Source: Zantedeschia hybrid cultivar (lineage: Eukaryota > Streptophyta > Magnoliopsida > Alismatales > Araceae). Taken from it: a DNA stretch of 64,000 nt. Positions 9,696 to 20,520 of this stretch are shown piece by piece. The first letter of the stretch is position 1; every line of letters begins with the position of its first letter. The translations under genes and the position numbers were made by a program. The stretch spans positions 39,211,670 through 39,275,669 of the forward strand of contig JARZZO010000001.1 in assembly GCA_030544215.1 (NCBI GenBank). Direction: 5' to 3'. The notes below the pieces were generated by a model, which did not search any database, was not told where the DNA came from, and saw only the letters and a list, made by a program, of their open reading frames with translations.

Positions 9696-11237
9696 TGTTA
9701 GTTTAGGTGGCCTACAAGCCAATCTAACAATGTAAATCTCGTTCATTATTAATAAAATGGCATAATATTCATTATGTGTAAATCGCGTTAATTATCGTTT
9801 CATAATGAAGTCCGTGAATATGTGCTATGGTGATCAGATTATGATGAGATCATACTAATGAGACTGATCACTTAAACACACATATTCTTAATCGTTCCTA
9901 GTCAAAGGATATCCGAGAAGGACATCGGATATCCGGTTAGACTAGTACAGATTACTCCTACTCATATGATGAGGATGACTGGTCTCATAAGTCATTTGTG
10001 TGGAGACACTAAAGCGAATCTGTAGGTGCTCATTGGAGAATGAGTTCACTGAACTGATCCGACTGAATCGCTGGATGGTATTGTACCTCACTGTCAACCA
10101 GCTTGATTCTATTGTCGCAGTTGCGTGGATGGTCCTCGGACCTGAGACACCAAGGACACCTTGGCGGTGGACTTCTGTCCTTTGACCGTGGTCTACGAAT
10201 CTCTAGCCACGGGATTCTAATACGTCAAGGATTGGGTGCAACGGAATACCGTCGAAGGGAATTGTGTGTCAATAAGGAATCATTCGCTCTCGGTACTTAG
10301 AGAAAGAATGCTCTAGGAAGGATGCGCGAAAGTCCCTGGCCAGGGCGGACGATAATATCGGGAAAGGAGTTTTCCGATATTCATCAGCGGCATCCAATCC
10401 AAGTGAGTCGACCGGCTAGGGTTTGAGAGCTCGCCATGCCCTGAGTTGACTCGAGAGCATTGTACGAATGAAGGATTATATCCACGCGGTAACTGTCGAC
10501 GGAAAGGTTCCAAGAGTGGGTTACTTAACCCCAAATACCTTCCAGGTTCACGCGGTGTTGCTTGGCACCCAACGTGATCGGAGGCCGGTTGAATTCGATG
10601 TGCGACATCAATTCGATTGATTAATAAAGGGTTATTAATTAATTAATAAAGTCAGTGAGGAGTCACTGGGCTTATTGGGCCATTAACTGGACTGGTACTT
10701 GGGCCTAGAGGGTCACACGCACATGATTCTCAAGGCGATGGATAAATAAGTGGGTTTTATACAAACCGGGGGTTTTTATGAAAAACCGCGCAGTTAGTAT
10801 AAAACATAGCGAACGGGCTGAGCAACCCAAGCTGCTGCTAACCCTAGCCGCCCCTCCTCAGTTTCTGTCTTCCTCTGGCGTCCAGGCAGATCCAGATCTG
10901 CTCCGCCGCTTCTCCGAATCCCGTTCGACGGGAAATCGTCTGCGCGCTGCGGCGATCATTGCGGCGACCGGCGGAGGCTTCGTAGGCTGCGAAGAACGAG
11001 GAACTCGGGGATATCCGTCGCGGGGAGGATCGCGTGGACTTCGCTAGAGGCCGGGCGCTTGTGCGGCTTGCGGTGTCGCACCGACGGAACCGAACGGCTG
11101 CAGATTCGAATCCGCACACGGTGAGAAATGATAATCTGATTATCTTGTATTTTAGATTTCGAAATGGGAACGGATCGCTGTAAATATTTTTGTTTTCCGC
11201 TGCGTGAGCGATCCGGAGAAACCGAGAAAACCCAACA
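9696..11237 (+). mobile_element. S1: solo copia LTR
   Basis: 1542 bp, TGTTAG...CCCAACA, with AAAAG duplication and no internal region, so it is a product of LTR-LTR recombination. It shares organisation with the C5 LTR: the start TGTTAG...GTGGCCT..AAGCC, the nested U3 hairpin, a TATAAAA box at 10798 and a GC-rich 3' part. The nested hairpin is at 9816-9887 (stems GAATATGTG/CACATATTC and GTGATCAG/CTGATCAC), and the second hairpin at 9907-9934 (GGATATCCGA/TCGGATATCC, loop GAAGGACA). Confidence 0.92.
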
Positions 11238-11660
11238 AAAAGTTATTGAGGATTAATTAAAGCTTACTAATAGTTATTAAGCTATTTAATATTCTCAAGG
11301 ATCCCTTAATTAATTTTTGAAGATCTAATCTACTTAATAATTAATCTTTTAATAAAAGTTATTAAAATGATTAAATTAAGTCTAAGATGTTAGACTATTT
11401 TGATTAGAAATGTTCTAATTATTATTTCTTAATAATTGTTATTGAGAAATATTTTTAATGAAAGTGGTTTATTGACAAGGAGTTGTTAAGGGGTTAATAA
11501 TTTGAGTTGAAAATTCTTTTATAAATGTTATTTATGAATTTTTAATTCTATCTAAATGTTAGATTGTTTCGCATTAATAATTGTTATTAATGTGATTTAA
11601 AATTAATCTAAGTGTTAGATTAATTAATTTAGAAATGTTCTAAATTATGCATGGAATATT
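11238..11660 (+). repeat. AT-rich hairpin array, right part (C3 leader)
   Basis: Perfect or near-perfect hairpins: 11347-11367 (9 bp, loop AAG), 11379-11396 (7 bp, GATG), 11403-11419 (7 bp, ATG), 11425-11449 (11 bp with one G-T pair, TTG), 11572-11592 (9 bp, TTG), 11605-11621 (7 bp, GTG) and 11627-11645 (8 bp, ATG). Stems differ from those left of S1, but stem length and loop type persist. Confidence 0.85.
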
Positions 11661-12419
11661 TTAGAATTTTAATTTTAGCTTTGTGTGCGCATGTTGATGT
11701 GTTTAATGATTTAAATTAGATTTATTGCATGTTAGAAAATAAGATTTTCAAAAATTCAAATTATCCAATTTTGACTGGTACCCAGGTTTTAAGAAAGCCA
11801 AAATTATTATAATTTCAAAAAAATTTAGCCTTCATGTGATGCGTTTTATCATGTGTGGATGGTTAAAATTTGTGGTGGTCATGGATATGCACTTAGTTAA
11901 ATTTCATATCATGTGATGGTGTGTGATTTTGTGGATTGTTATGGAATGTGATGTTCATTAATTAAGTGTTAATTAATGAGGCCTACGTGCCTCCCTCTCT
12001 TTATCATTCCATTGTAATTCTATCTCCCTCTATTATTGTACTCGGCCATAAGGCTCTCTCTTGCAATTAATCTGTAGTTGAAAATGTTTCAAATTATGTT
12101 TTATATTTGTAATTGATCGCGCCGGCCGAGGAGAGGCGAGGATGATCCACAAATGCAACTAGGAAAGCGACAGGAGATGAGATCATCAGTGGCTATGTGT
12201 TTGTATGTTTAAATTATATAAATGTTATATAGTTTTGATGATTAATTGTATGGCTCCAGTTAATCACCGTGCTGTCCATGACCACATAATGAACATGTAT
12301 AGATGATGCATGCTTTTAGTTATTGATTATGAATCGATTGCTAATATCTAGGTATAGTTAAATATATTCGATATATTTATAAACTATCACCTAGGATGAG
12401 ACCAATTTAATATAAACAA
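11661..12419 (+). other. C3 leader, unassigned
   Basis: AT-rich, no ORF on either strand. A short block around 12115-12190 (GCCGGCCGAGGAGAGGCGAGGATGATCC) resembles the C5 leader near 57500-57545 on the other strand. I see nothing else. Confidence 0.5.
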
Positions 12420-12920
12420 AACCTTCAACATAAAGTCTAAGCCGGAGCGCGAGTCATTGAGAATGTACCGCGTGGCTCTCCATCAATATAGTTCTTAGAA
12501 CTTGATTCAGTGATGACAGTTTCTACGTGTTTACCCGAGATCTGCCACCATCTGATGAAAGGACTATTAACTATGGCATCTTGATGCCTTGAGATTAGAA
12601 TAGAGGAACGGTGTAGCTATCCTCGCGTTTACCCGGGAGCTGCATTCTTACTCTACTCTGTCACGTATTGATGGTAAAGCTTAGACCAAGTATAATGGTC
12701 TATTGTGTTTACCCGGGACCATTAAAGACCTGGAAGCCAAAATAAGATCGGATATTGCAAGGTGTTGCAATTACCATGAGATGGTTGCTCTAAGATAATA
12801 GTATGATACTATGTGTTTACCTGAGGTCATACTGTGATTCTTGGAGATTCTGATCCTTACTAGGAGACTGTCGGAGTCTCCCGTTCTGTATACCTTAAGG
12901 TTATACAGTCCGTCGAAAAA
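12420..12920 (+). repeat. Four-hairpin GTTTACCCGGGA module (C3)
   Basis: Four sites present G(T/C)GTTTACCYGRG(A/G) at 12527, 12625, 12705 and 12813. Three or four lie in loops of inverted repeats: TGTAGCT/AGCTGCA (12612-12618/12638-12644), TAATGGTC/GACCATTA (12693-12700/12717-12724) and AGTATGA/TCATACT (12800-12806/12827-12833). The whole block is collinear with C5 (56757-57230, minus strand) at roughly 88-90% identity by eye, while the C3 coding region has decayed. Confidence 0.8.
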
Positions 12921-15745
12921 TACTGGGAAATAATTCAAGATAAAAGACCATAGTTGAATTATAAGAACTATCTGCTTAAATCACGTTATTTCCTTCGATC
13001 ACTAATATGTCATCTATTCGAGAAGTTGGCACATTGGATGCCAATAATTCTCATACTCAGACTGACTAGAAAACTCTGAAGAATGTCTTCAGAGTCAAGT
13101 GAAAGTCACTATCCTAATCAGATATCATGAATCCTCTTACTTGGATAGACCAAGGTGAAGAGGTACTCATGATATGCCTTATTGAAAGACAATGATTGTC
13201 ATGAAATCTCTTATTTGGATAGACCAAGATGAAGAGATATTCATGATATGTCTTTGAGAAAGACAAGTGGTAATATTTTAAACGATCGAATCCACACCGG
13301 GAAAGGATAAAGAAAAGTCAGCTGAGATAGAGAAGTAGCAGTTCTCCCACTGCAACCAATATAAGGATACTGGTAAAGGCAAAATGAATATGAAACGTGA
13401 AAGAAGTCTCATATATTCTTATTATCAACTTTTGCATGTCTATTGGAAAATTAGCATATCCAATATGAGATATTGGAAATGATTCTCAGAACTGCAATAG
13501 TGTGCAGACTTAGACAAGTAAAAGGAAATCGAGTAAATGCAAGTATTGAGTTAGACTCGACTATTGTTCATGATATTCATAGGTTACTGTTAGACAGTAA
13601 GTCTTTGTATATTTATAGGAGTCAAATATGAAACTGAATAATTGTTATTTAGTTGCATATCAAGAATAACATTGATTGAGAAAGAATAATAGTTGTTCGA
13701 ATCAGTCAATGTACTACAGATTCTAGATGTGAAATTTCAGGTGATGAACATTCACAAGTCTCCTATAGAAATGAACTGTGTGAATCTTGATTATCTATGG
13801 TATTGTACATAGGGTTGTACAATAAGAAATCATTGATGCTGATGCATATTGATGTAAACAGCTCAAAGGCCAAAGATAATCACTACTATTGACTTACCTT
13901 ATAATTCACTCTTGGAATGATTCGACTGCATGTACTTACTGAAGTACAAGACGAATATATCTGAGAGATTAAGGTATAAGATCAACATGAAGTATTAGAA
14001 TTTTTGATTTGATCAAAGAAACTAATACTTAGGTATATGATTCACATAAATCAATAAGAGGATAATTGTATCCTCACTCGATTGATCTTCATTGTACATC
14101 ATAGTAATATGATAGAATAAGGGATTGCACCTTATTAAGATATGGTGCAATGCATAATAAGATTTGCCTGATTCTTATATCCTTTTGAACATGAGTATGA
14201 ACATTAGATGTCCATACTTTATAGATGGTTCCAAATCAGTCAGTGTGTGTCCATATAAGATATGGAAACCAAATAATTCATATGAGATGTGAATTATGAA
14301 CAAACCTGATTTAAAAGTCAGGTATTATCGCGATGTGAATTTGTGAATGTCTAAAGAGTTTGGATATTACAGTTATTGGCCAAATGATAATGAAATAATT
14401 GTGGTCCTGAAAGCAGTCTTCTGTGAAGAGGAATATGTCATCAAAGAAGATAGTGGGAGCTGATAAAACTAGAAGATGTTCTAGATTCACAAGTTAACAT
14501 AAGATTATTAGATAATCTTTAGTTGTTTCTAACCACTCATGACACACATCAGAGAGCTTCATAGATTTTTGAGATTCTCTCAGTGACTAGAAGGATATGT
14601 TTGACATATCTGATTTAGCAAGGTAAGAGGAGCTCGAAATAGATTATGATCTAAAATCTATGATAATGATGCTCTCTTACATTACAACTTTGAGATTGAT
14701 AAGTTTATTAGAATTCTACTTATCTATACTGCCAATCATGAGATGATGACAGTTGGATATTAAAAGCGTCCACTCAATGTGATTGAGGTAAAGATGTATA
14801 TGATACACCTTTAAAGCTTTTAGAATGTCCAGGAAGCAAGTTATGATTTCAAAACTATTTTGAATCAAACTGAAGCTTCCTAAGTTGTAATAAAAGTTTT
14901 GACTTAATGGTCAAATATTACGTGATCATTAAGAATGATCACGGACTGTGTGTGTTCAAAGGGGACAGTGGGAGCATGGTCGTTTTAGTAATGCTTTATG
15001 ATAATAACATCAAAGTCATTAAGAATGACTTCGGGATGTTACTATTAGTGAAAGCATTGTTAACCATGGTTTCCTCTATAATGGATTTAGTTATAATATC
15101 ATACGTATTAGAAATACGAATCTATTAAGATAGATCGGTGGGGATATTATATTGACCTGTATGTCAAAATATTTGGCATAAATTTCATAACAAGTCTCAA
15201 TTGTTGAGATATTGAATTTATTCTTTTAAAGAAAAGGTTCCTTAAAGGATACAAGAGTGAAATGCATCATTAAGCGCTTGAGAAGTGCTAAGGATGCATT
15301 CACGTATATGGAGAGGATGATTTGAAACAATGAGGTCACACTGACTCAAATTTCAAGTCAAATAATGGATTCAACCTTCTAGTAGAAAGGTATGGATTGA
15401 AATGGTTCCAATCCAAAACTCGATAGTAAGATGACGACATAGACAAGTGATACTGTTATTGGAACAGTATAGATGAAAAGGTTCATCCCTGAACTAGATG
15501 TAGTTCTAAGAGGTCTCTGATACCATCCTATCGTTGTAGGACAACAGTGGGAGCGATGAATTGTGTGATCGAGCCATGGTCTCTTCAGAAGTTGCAGAAC
15601 ATTCTAAAGCTCTTTCACAGGTTCAGAGACAAAGGATTTAGAGGAAATAACGTAATGGAAAATATTCCATCTGTAGATAATTTAGCAGATCCCTGACTAA
15701 GTCTTAGTCACAGATTTGATGGAGATCAAATGCGAAGGTGATTAT
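12921..15745 (+). pseudogene. C3 decayed copia gag-pol remnant
   Basis: About 2.8 kb at the place of gag-pol. Only scattered matches survive. 14907-15128 reads as an RT segment (IIKNDHGLCVFK..., ending SYVLEIRIY), collinear with the C1 and C4 stretch with YDFIKNE and EASY(I/V)LE(I)RIY. 15640-15710 resembles the RNase H tail (PSVDNLADP). The region is shorter than an intact copia gag-pol (about 4 kb), so deletions are likely. No catalytic YVDD survives in frame. No good polypurine tract precedes the 3' LTR. Confidence 0.65.
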
Positions 15746-17087
15746 TGATGGATATAGGTGTCCTCTAAGTCAATCATAAGGTACCTATTTCAATCTGGTT
15801 AACTAATAAATGGCATTAAATTCATTATGTAGATTGGCATATTTATATTTGCGCATAATGAAGTCCATGAATATGTGCAATAGTCATCAGATTATAATGA
15901 GATCATAATAATGAGACTGATGACTTATAAACACATATTCTTAATTGTTCCTAGTCGTAGGATGTTTGATAAAGACATTAAACATCCGGTTAGACTAGTA
16001 CAGGTTATTCCAGCTCATATGATGAGGGTGACTGATCTCGTTAGTTACTAGTGTGGAGACACAATGGTAAACCTGTAGGTGCTCATTAGGGAATGAGTTC
16101 ACTGAACTGATCTGACATGAATTGCCGAACGGTAATTTACCTGACTGTCAATCGGCTTGATTCATCGTCACAGTGGCGTGGTTGATCCTTGGACTTAAGA
16201 CACCAAAGACACCTTATCGGTGGACTTCTAGACTTTGACCTTAACCTACGAATCCCTATCCACGGGATCTCTAATAGTCAAGGATCGGGTCCAGCAGAAG
16301 ACCTTCGAAGGTGATTGTGTGTTCAATAAAGGATCGTTCGCTCTCAGATAACTGGAGAGAGAATGCTCTAGAATAGATCCGCAGGAGTCTCTGGCCAGAG
16401 CAGAAACAATATCAGAAAAGAGGTTTTCGGATATTGTACAACGGAGTCTGATTCAAGTGAGTTGACAATCTAGGGTTTGACAGTTGACCATACCCTAGGT
16501 TAACTCGAGAGCATTGTGCGAACGAAGGATTATAGCCACGTGGTAACTATGGACGGACAGGTTCCATGAGTGGGTTACTGAACCCCATTACCTTCCGGGA
16601 TCATGCGGTGTTGCTTGGCACCCAACTTGATCGGAAGTCCGACCGAATTTACATGCAATGATAATTCGGTTAAGTAATTAGTTAATATCTAGATATTAAT
16701 TAATTACAATAAGTCAATAACCAGTTATTGGACTTAACGGGCGGAAAGCCGGACTGGTAAATGGGCCTAGAGGGTCACACACAATAAGATTCTCAGTCCG
16801 TGGTACATAAGTGGGATTTATATTAACTCGGGGACTTTTGTGAAAAGTCGCGCTGACTTAATATATATACGCGCTGTTGAGAAACCCTGGGCCAAGCTCC
16901 AGGATTTCCCCTTGCCGGCCGTCATCCCCCTTTCTCTCTCCTCCTCTGGGCGCCCCGTTCGAGGCGCAGAAACAGTTTCCATCTCTGCCGCGTGTGATTC
17001 CCAAAAGTCGGGAATTCCCGTCGGCGGGATTTCAGCAATCGTTACGGTGACGGATCTTCAGCGAGCGAGCTGATACGGATCCCAACA
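15746..17087 (+). mobile_element. C3 3' LTR
   Basis: 1342 bp, TGATGG...CCCAACA, followed by TCGAG. It contains the U3 segment missing from the 5' LTR. It jumps from GATACGGAT (17071-17080) straight to CCCAACA, losing about 240 bp present at 7957-8197 in the 5' LTR. The short repeat GGAT at both ends of the lost segment suggests a slippage or recombination deletion. Confidence 0.92.
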
Positions 17088-17092
17088 TCGAG

Positions 17093-17744
17093 GTGCTGCT
17101 ACTTCCAGGAGTCGACATCCTTTCTTCATCGCCTCTTCGTCCTTTCAAGAACTTTCAAGACTGAGGCTTTCCAGGGGCCATCCAATTTAGTTCTTTTCAT
17201 TAATCTCTTCGATTTCATCATCATATTAGTTCAAAATCTCATTCATCACATCACTCCATACAACACACACTTATTATAATAATTTCAAACCTATTTGTTT
17301 AAAGGGTTTAAAAGACCACAAACAAGTGAGTTCAATTGTTCAAGTTGCATGATTAAAATTTCTACTGGAATAGATACTATATCTATTTAAGTTCTTATTA
17401 TTTTTCCCTCTCTCTTTCTTTCCACTTTCTCGCAAGGTACAAAAGAAGATCAAAAGGAGAGAATTAACAAGGAAAAGGAAATCTAGATGATCTTCAAAGT
17501 CCGATAAACAGCCAAAGCAAGAACAAAGTCAGAAGGGCTCTCTTTCTTCAGCCGACTGAAGGAGGGGAATCAAGGACTCGAAAATCTCCCAACTCCAAAA
17601 CAGGTAGGCGATCAATCTTTTCTTTTGGAACTTTTTAGTTAAAAGTTTCTGGCGATCACATTCACTTAGTTTTTAATAGGTTCATTTGTCACATAATCAA
17701 CATAAATTTTCATGATAATCACACCCCTAATTTGAGCACTCACA
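17093..17744 (+). mobile_element. T1 5' LTR, right part
   Basis: It continues the T1 LTR after the C3 insertion and TCGAG duplication and matches 29886-30538 of the 3' LTR. It ends CACTCACA. No ORF. Confidence 0.9.
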
Positions 17745-17750
17745 GCTTTT

Positions 17751-17767
17751 TGGCGATCACGGTGGGA
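17751..17767 (+). other. T1 primer-binding site (tRNA-Lys type)
   Basis: TGGCGATCACGGTGGGA lies six bases after the LTR. It matches the plant tRNA-Lys complement TGGCGCCCACCGTGGGG at about 13-14 of 17 positions. T2 has a near-identical site on the minus strand (53833-53849). Confidence 0.7.
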
Positions 17768-18775
17768 TTTGGTCTCGCCATCTTTTAATCTTTGTTCTTG
17801 CTTTCATCAATCGGGCACCCACGGTGCACCACCTCTGTCTCTCGACACGCCCTCACCGATCGGTGCGTTTTTAGTTTAGTTGTTATTCCCAGGTGCACCA
17901 CGTGCACACCCTTGCAGCAAAATCTTGCCCTCCCCGTTTGATTGATTGAAGAGCTATTTTTGTGATAAGAAGCATGTGTGATTGAGTGACTATTTTGTTG
18001 TTTATATGATAAATCATCCTGTTAAGAAATTGAAATAAAAAAAAGATTCGCATGAGCCGATTATTTACCGCTTTCATCCTGTTCGTTTGAGGGAGAATCG
18101 ATCCAAAAATTCCTCCTGAAATATTAATTCTGCGACTTGAAAAGCGTACAGGAGCAGCGACGCGTTTCATACCGCGTCGCCCAACCTAGACGCCTTTCAG
18201 GCTAAATTCTCTGTTGTTTGCTGCTTGAGTTTCTGCGAAAAAAAAATAAGTTTCTGTTTTAATAGCGTCGACCAACAGCGATGCGATTCAGGCAGTTTCT
18301 TGTTGTTTTCTTTAGTTCTTAGATTTTTGATCTGTTTGCTACTACACATTACGTATTAAGCATTAGAGGCCATCCAGGCCACAGGTCATACGTACTAGGG
18401 CTAACACCCTGCTCTTCTCTTAGGAACACCTTTCTTAACGTCTTCAACTCTCTCTGATTGGGTTGGTCCCTCGATCAGACTAGAGTGGTTGGCGTTAAAG
18501 ACCTCTGTAAGTCCTCAAAATCAAGGTATTCCTCCTTGTTCATCGGGCTGGTTGTACCAATCGAAGTCCTGGTTATGTTTTCATAACATTGTGAGAGAAA
18601 GCCATAGAATATAATGGTGGAAATTGAACTGAAACTAGGATCCTACCCAATGAGTGAATTTGTGATTAATTGAATCCAAATAACCCAACAAAGAATCCTG
18701 AAATAACGTTAAACATCCACTTGTTCGCTTAATCTCTATGCAACTTGTCTGCAAATCTTTGAAAAATCTAATATC
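17768..18775 (+). other. T1 5' untranslated leader
   Basis: No ORF. It includes a palindrome GTGCAC-CAC-GTGCAC near 17892-17906, also present in the T2 leader near 53697-53711, and three 12-10-12 dyads at 18137-18291. Confidence 0.7.
18137..18291. repeat. Three 12-10-12 dyads in the T1 leader
   Basis: Arm pairs are 18137-18148/18159-18170, 18167-18178/18189-18200 and 18258-18269/18280-18291, each with a 10-base spacer. The first two overlap by four bases. Right arms are GACGCGTTTCAT, GACGCCTTTCAG and GATGCGATTCAG. Confidence 0.85.
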
Positions 18776-20508
18776 ATGCTACTTCGATCAGGTAGGGATT
18801 TGAGCATGGCTCCAAATGCTCTAGTCAACTATGAGGGAGATGCTAATGCCCCTCTTGAGTCTGATTACCATTTTGAAAGTGGGGGAGATGCCGATGCCCC
18901 CCGTAATCCTCATTCTTGTCCAGTTCGATATGAGGGAAATGTCCAAACCCCTCTTCCTTGTGCTCATGATCAATATTCTGATCTTCCTCCGCATGTGCAT
19001 GCGATTCCTAATCCTATTTTCGAGGGGGGCATGAACCCGAACGATCCCTCATCCTCCGATCCCTCGGATCTAGTGACCACTTTGGGAGTTCTTGCCTCCC
19101 GTCTGGATCCTTGACAGTTCGAGGCAATCTAGTCTATTTTGAAGGGGAAGACGCCCATGCAGTCTACCGAGCCGAACCTTGCGGCTCCCCCTGTCATTCC
19201 TCAACCACCTCCTCATCATGCTTCCTTCATTCCCCAGGCCATGGAAGGCCATCAAGTCTTAACTTCTCAGCCAGCTGGGCCACAACTTTCTTCCTCGAGG
19301 TAACCGGTCAGGCCACTGACGCCTACTTACCAAAATGCCCTCGGGCATGGTGGAAGCTCTGCCGGACCTCAACTCTATTGTCCTCCTTGCCCTACGTACT
19401 CTAGGCAACAGGCCTATCATGTACCTCCACCTCCCCCTCCTCCCCAGGTTGATCCAACAACACAAGCGCTACTGGCAAAGATGGAGCGTATGGATGAACA
19501 ATGCAACAACCTTCAGAAAATGATGGGAGTTAAAAGCCGCACCAGAGATTAACTTACCAAGTCTGCCTGTGTTCCATCTGCCACCCTCTGAGATGCCAGT
19601 GTACCGAAAATACAACAGTACTGGTAACCCCTTCACTCATTTGAAGGACTTTATGTATGAGTCATCTTTCTGGCAGAACGACAAGAGGTCGTTAGCATTT
19701 TTGTTTAGGAGATCCTTAGAGGGACCAGACCTCGAATGGTTCTTTTCTTTAGAACCTGTTGAAGTAGAGGACTAAGGGCACGCTCTCCCATGAGCAGGTC
19801 AATAGCATGAACAACAACCCGCCCCAATTTGTGAGGAATCAGCAACCACAGTACCAGCGGCCGCAGCAGCCGAACCAGCAGGGTTACAGACAGCAGCAGC
19901 CGAACCAGCAGGGTTATAGACAGCAGCAGCCGAACCCACAGTATCAGCAACCTCAGTACCAGCGGCCTCAGCAGCCGAACCAGCAACCACAGCAGCAGCC
20001 ACAAAGGCAATTACAATATCAGCTCCCACAATAGCAGTATCAGCAACAGCAGCAGTACCAGCCGCGCGCACCGCCGGCATATCACAATGCACCTCCTCCT
20101 ACCGATTATAACCAGCAGAGAGAACCTCCAGGCCCGAAGAGGGCAGAATATCAAGTTCTTCCAGAGTCCTTATCAGATATTTTCAGTGCTTTAATGGCAG
20201 CCAACGCTTTGGTCCTGCCAAGAGAAAAAGTTGTTTGGCCCCAAAATGCCGACACTTCTAGGTATTGTTATTTCCACAGACAACCTGGACACACCATAGA
20301 TACCTGCTTCCAATTCTGATATTATATTCATGATCTCAATGAGCAGGGAGGCATCGACTGGGAAGAAATGAAGAAGTACATATCCGCCTTGAAAGTGAGA
20401 AGACCACAACAACAACAACAACAACCAAGAGCGCCGGCGCAGGCAGCGGCGCCGCTAAATATGGGTATAGTGCAAAACCCACTCTTGGAGCACCAAAACC
20501 AGAATTAA
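18776..20508 (+). pseudogene. gag: T1 gag (Tat-like), broken
   Basis: The start ATG at 18776 (MLLRSGRDL) matches the T2 start MMLRLGK. An acidic/proline N-terminal part runs to about 19114, then continues with stops. The capsid-like core MFHLPPSEMPVYRKY..FRRSLEGPDLEWF is at 19569-19775. After that T1 lacks about 300-400 bp of capsid present in T2 (51433-51850). A Q/P/N-rich repeat follows (19807-20060), then a CX2HX4HX4C zinc knuckle (CYFHRQPGHTIDTC, about 20264-20305) typical of Tat gag, ending at TAA 20506-20508. Several stops and frame changes break it. Confidence 0.8.
19807..20060 (+). repeat. Glutamine-rich coding repeat in T1 gag
   Basis: About 30-bp units coding RPQQPNQQGYRQQQ-like peptide, with CAG-rich DNA, repeated imperfectly. 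T2 has a much shorter version (51202-51420). This is an expansion specific to T1 or a contraction in T2. The minus-strand frames over it are shadows. Confidence 0.75.
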
Positions 20509-20520
20509 GTTGCCCCTATT

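Larger units (their letters stand above)
6857..17087 (+). mobile_element. C3: Ty1/copia element with decayed pol, inserted in the T1 5' LTR
   Basis: LTRs at 6857-8205 and 15746-17087 (TGATGG...CCCAACA), a primer site one base after the 5' LTR and a TCGAG duplication give exact borders. The internal region has a GC-rich palindromic leader, an AT-rich hairpin array (holding solo LTR S1), a four-hairpin module and about 2.8 kb of decayed copia coding sequence. No reading frame above about 75 codons resembles copia protein except 14907-15128. LTRs are about 97% alike over the first 410 bp by eye, so pol decay largely predates insertion. This looks like a non-autonomous element moved by a related copia. 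Confidence 0.9.

Noticed and set aside
9110..11645. CRISPR-like array
   Set aside because: The repeats are inverted, vary in sequence and lack fixed repeat-spacer units; this is plant retrotransposon leader.
19705..20092. Minus-strand Leu/Ala-rich frames
   Set aside because: Shadows of the CAG-rich glutamine repeat in T1 gag.
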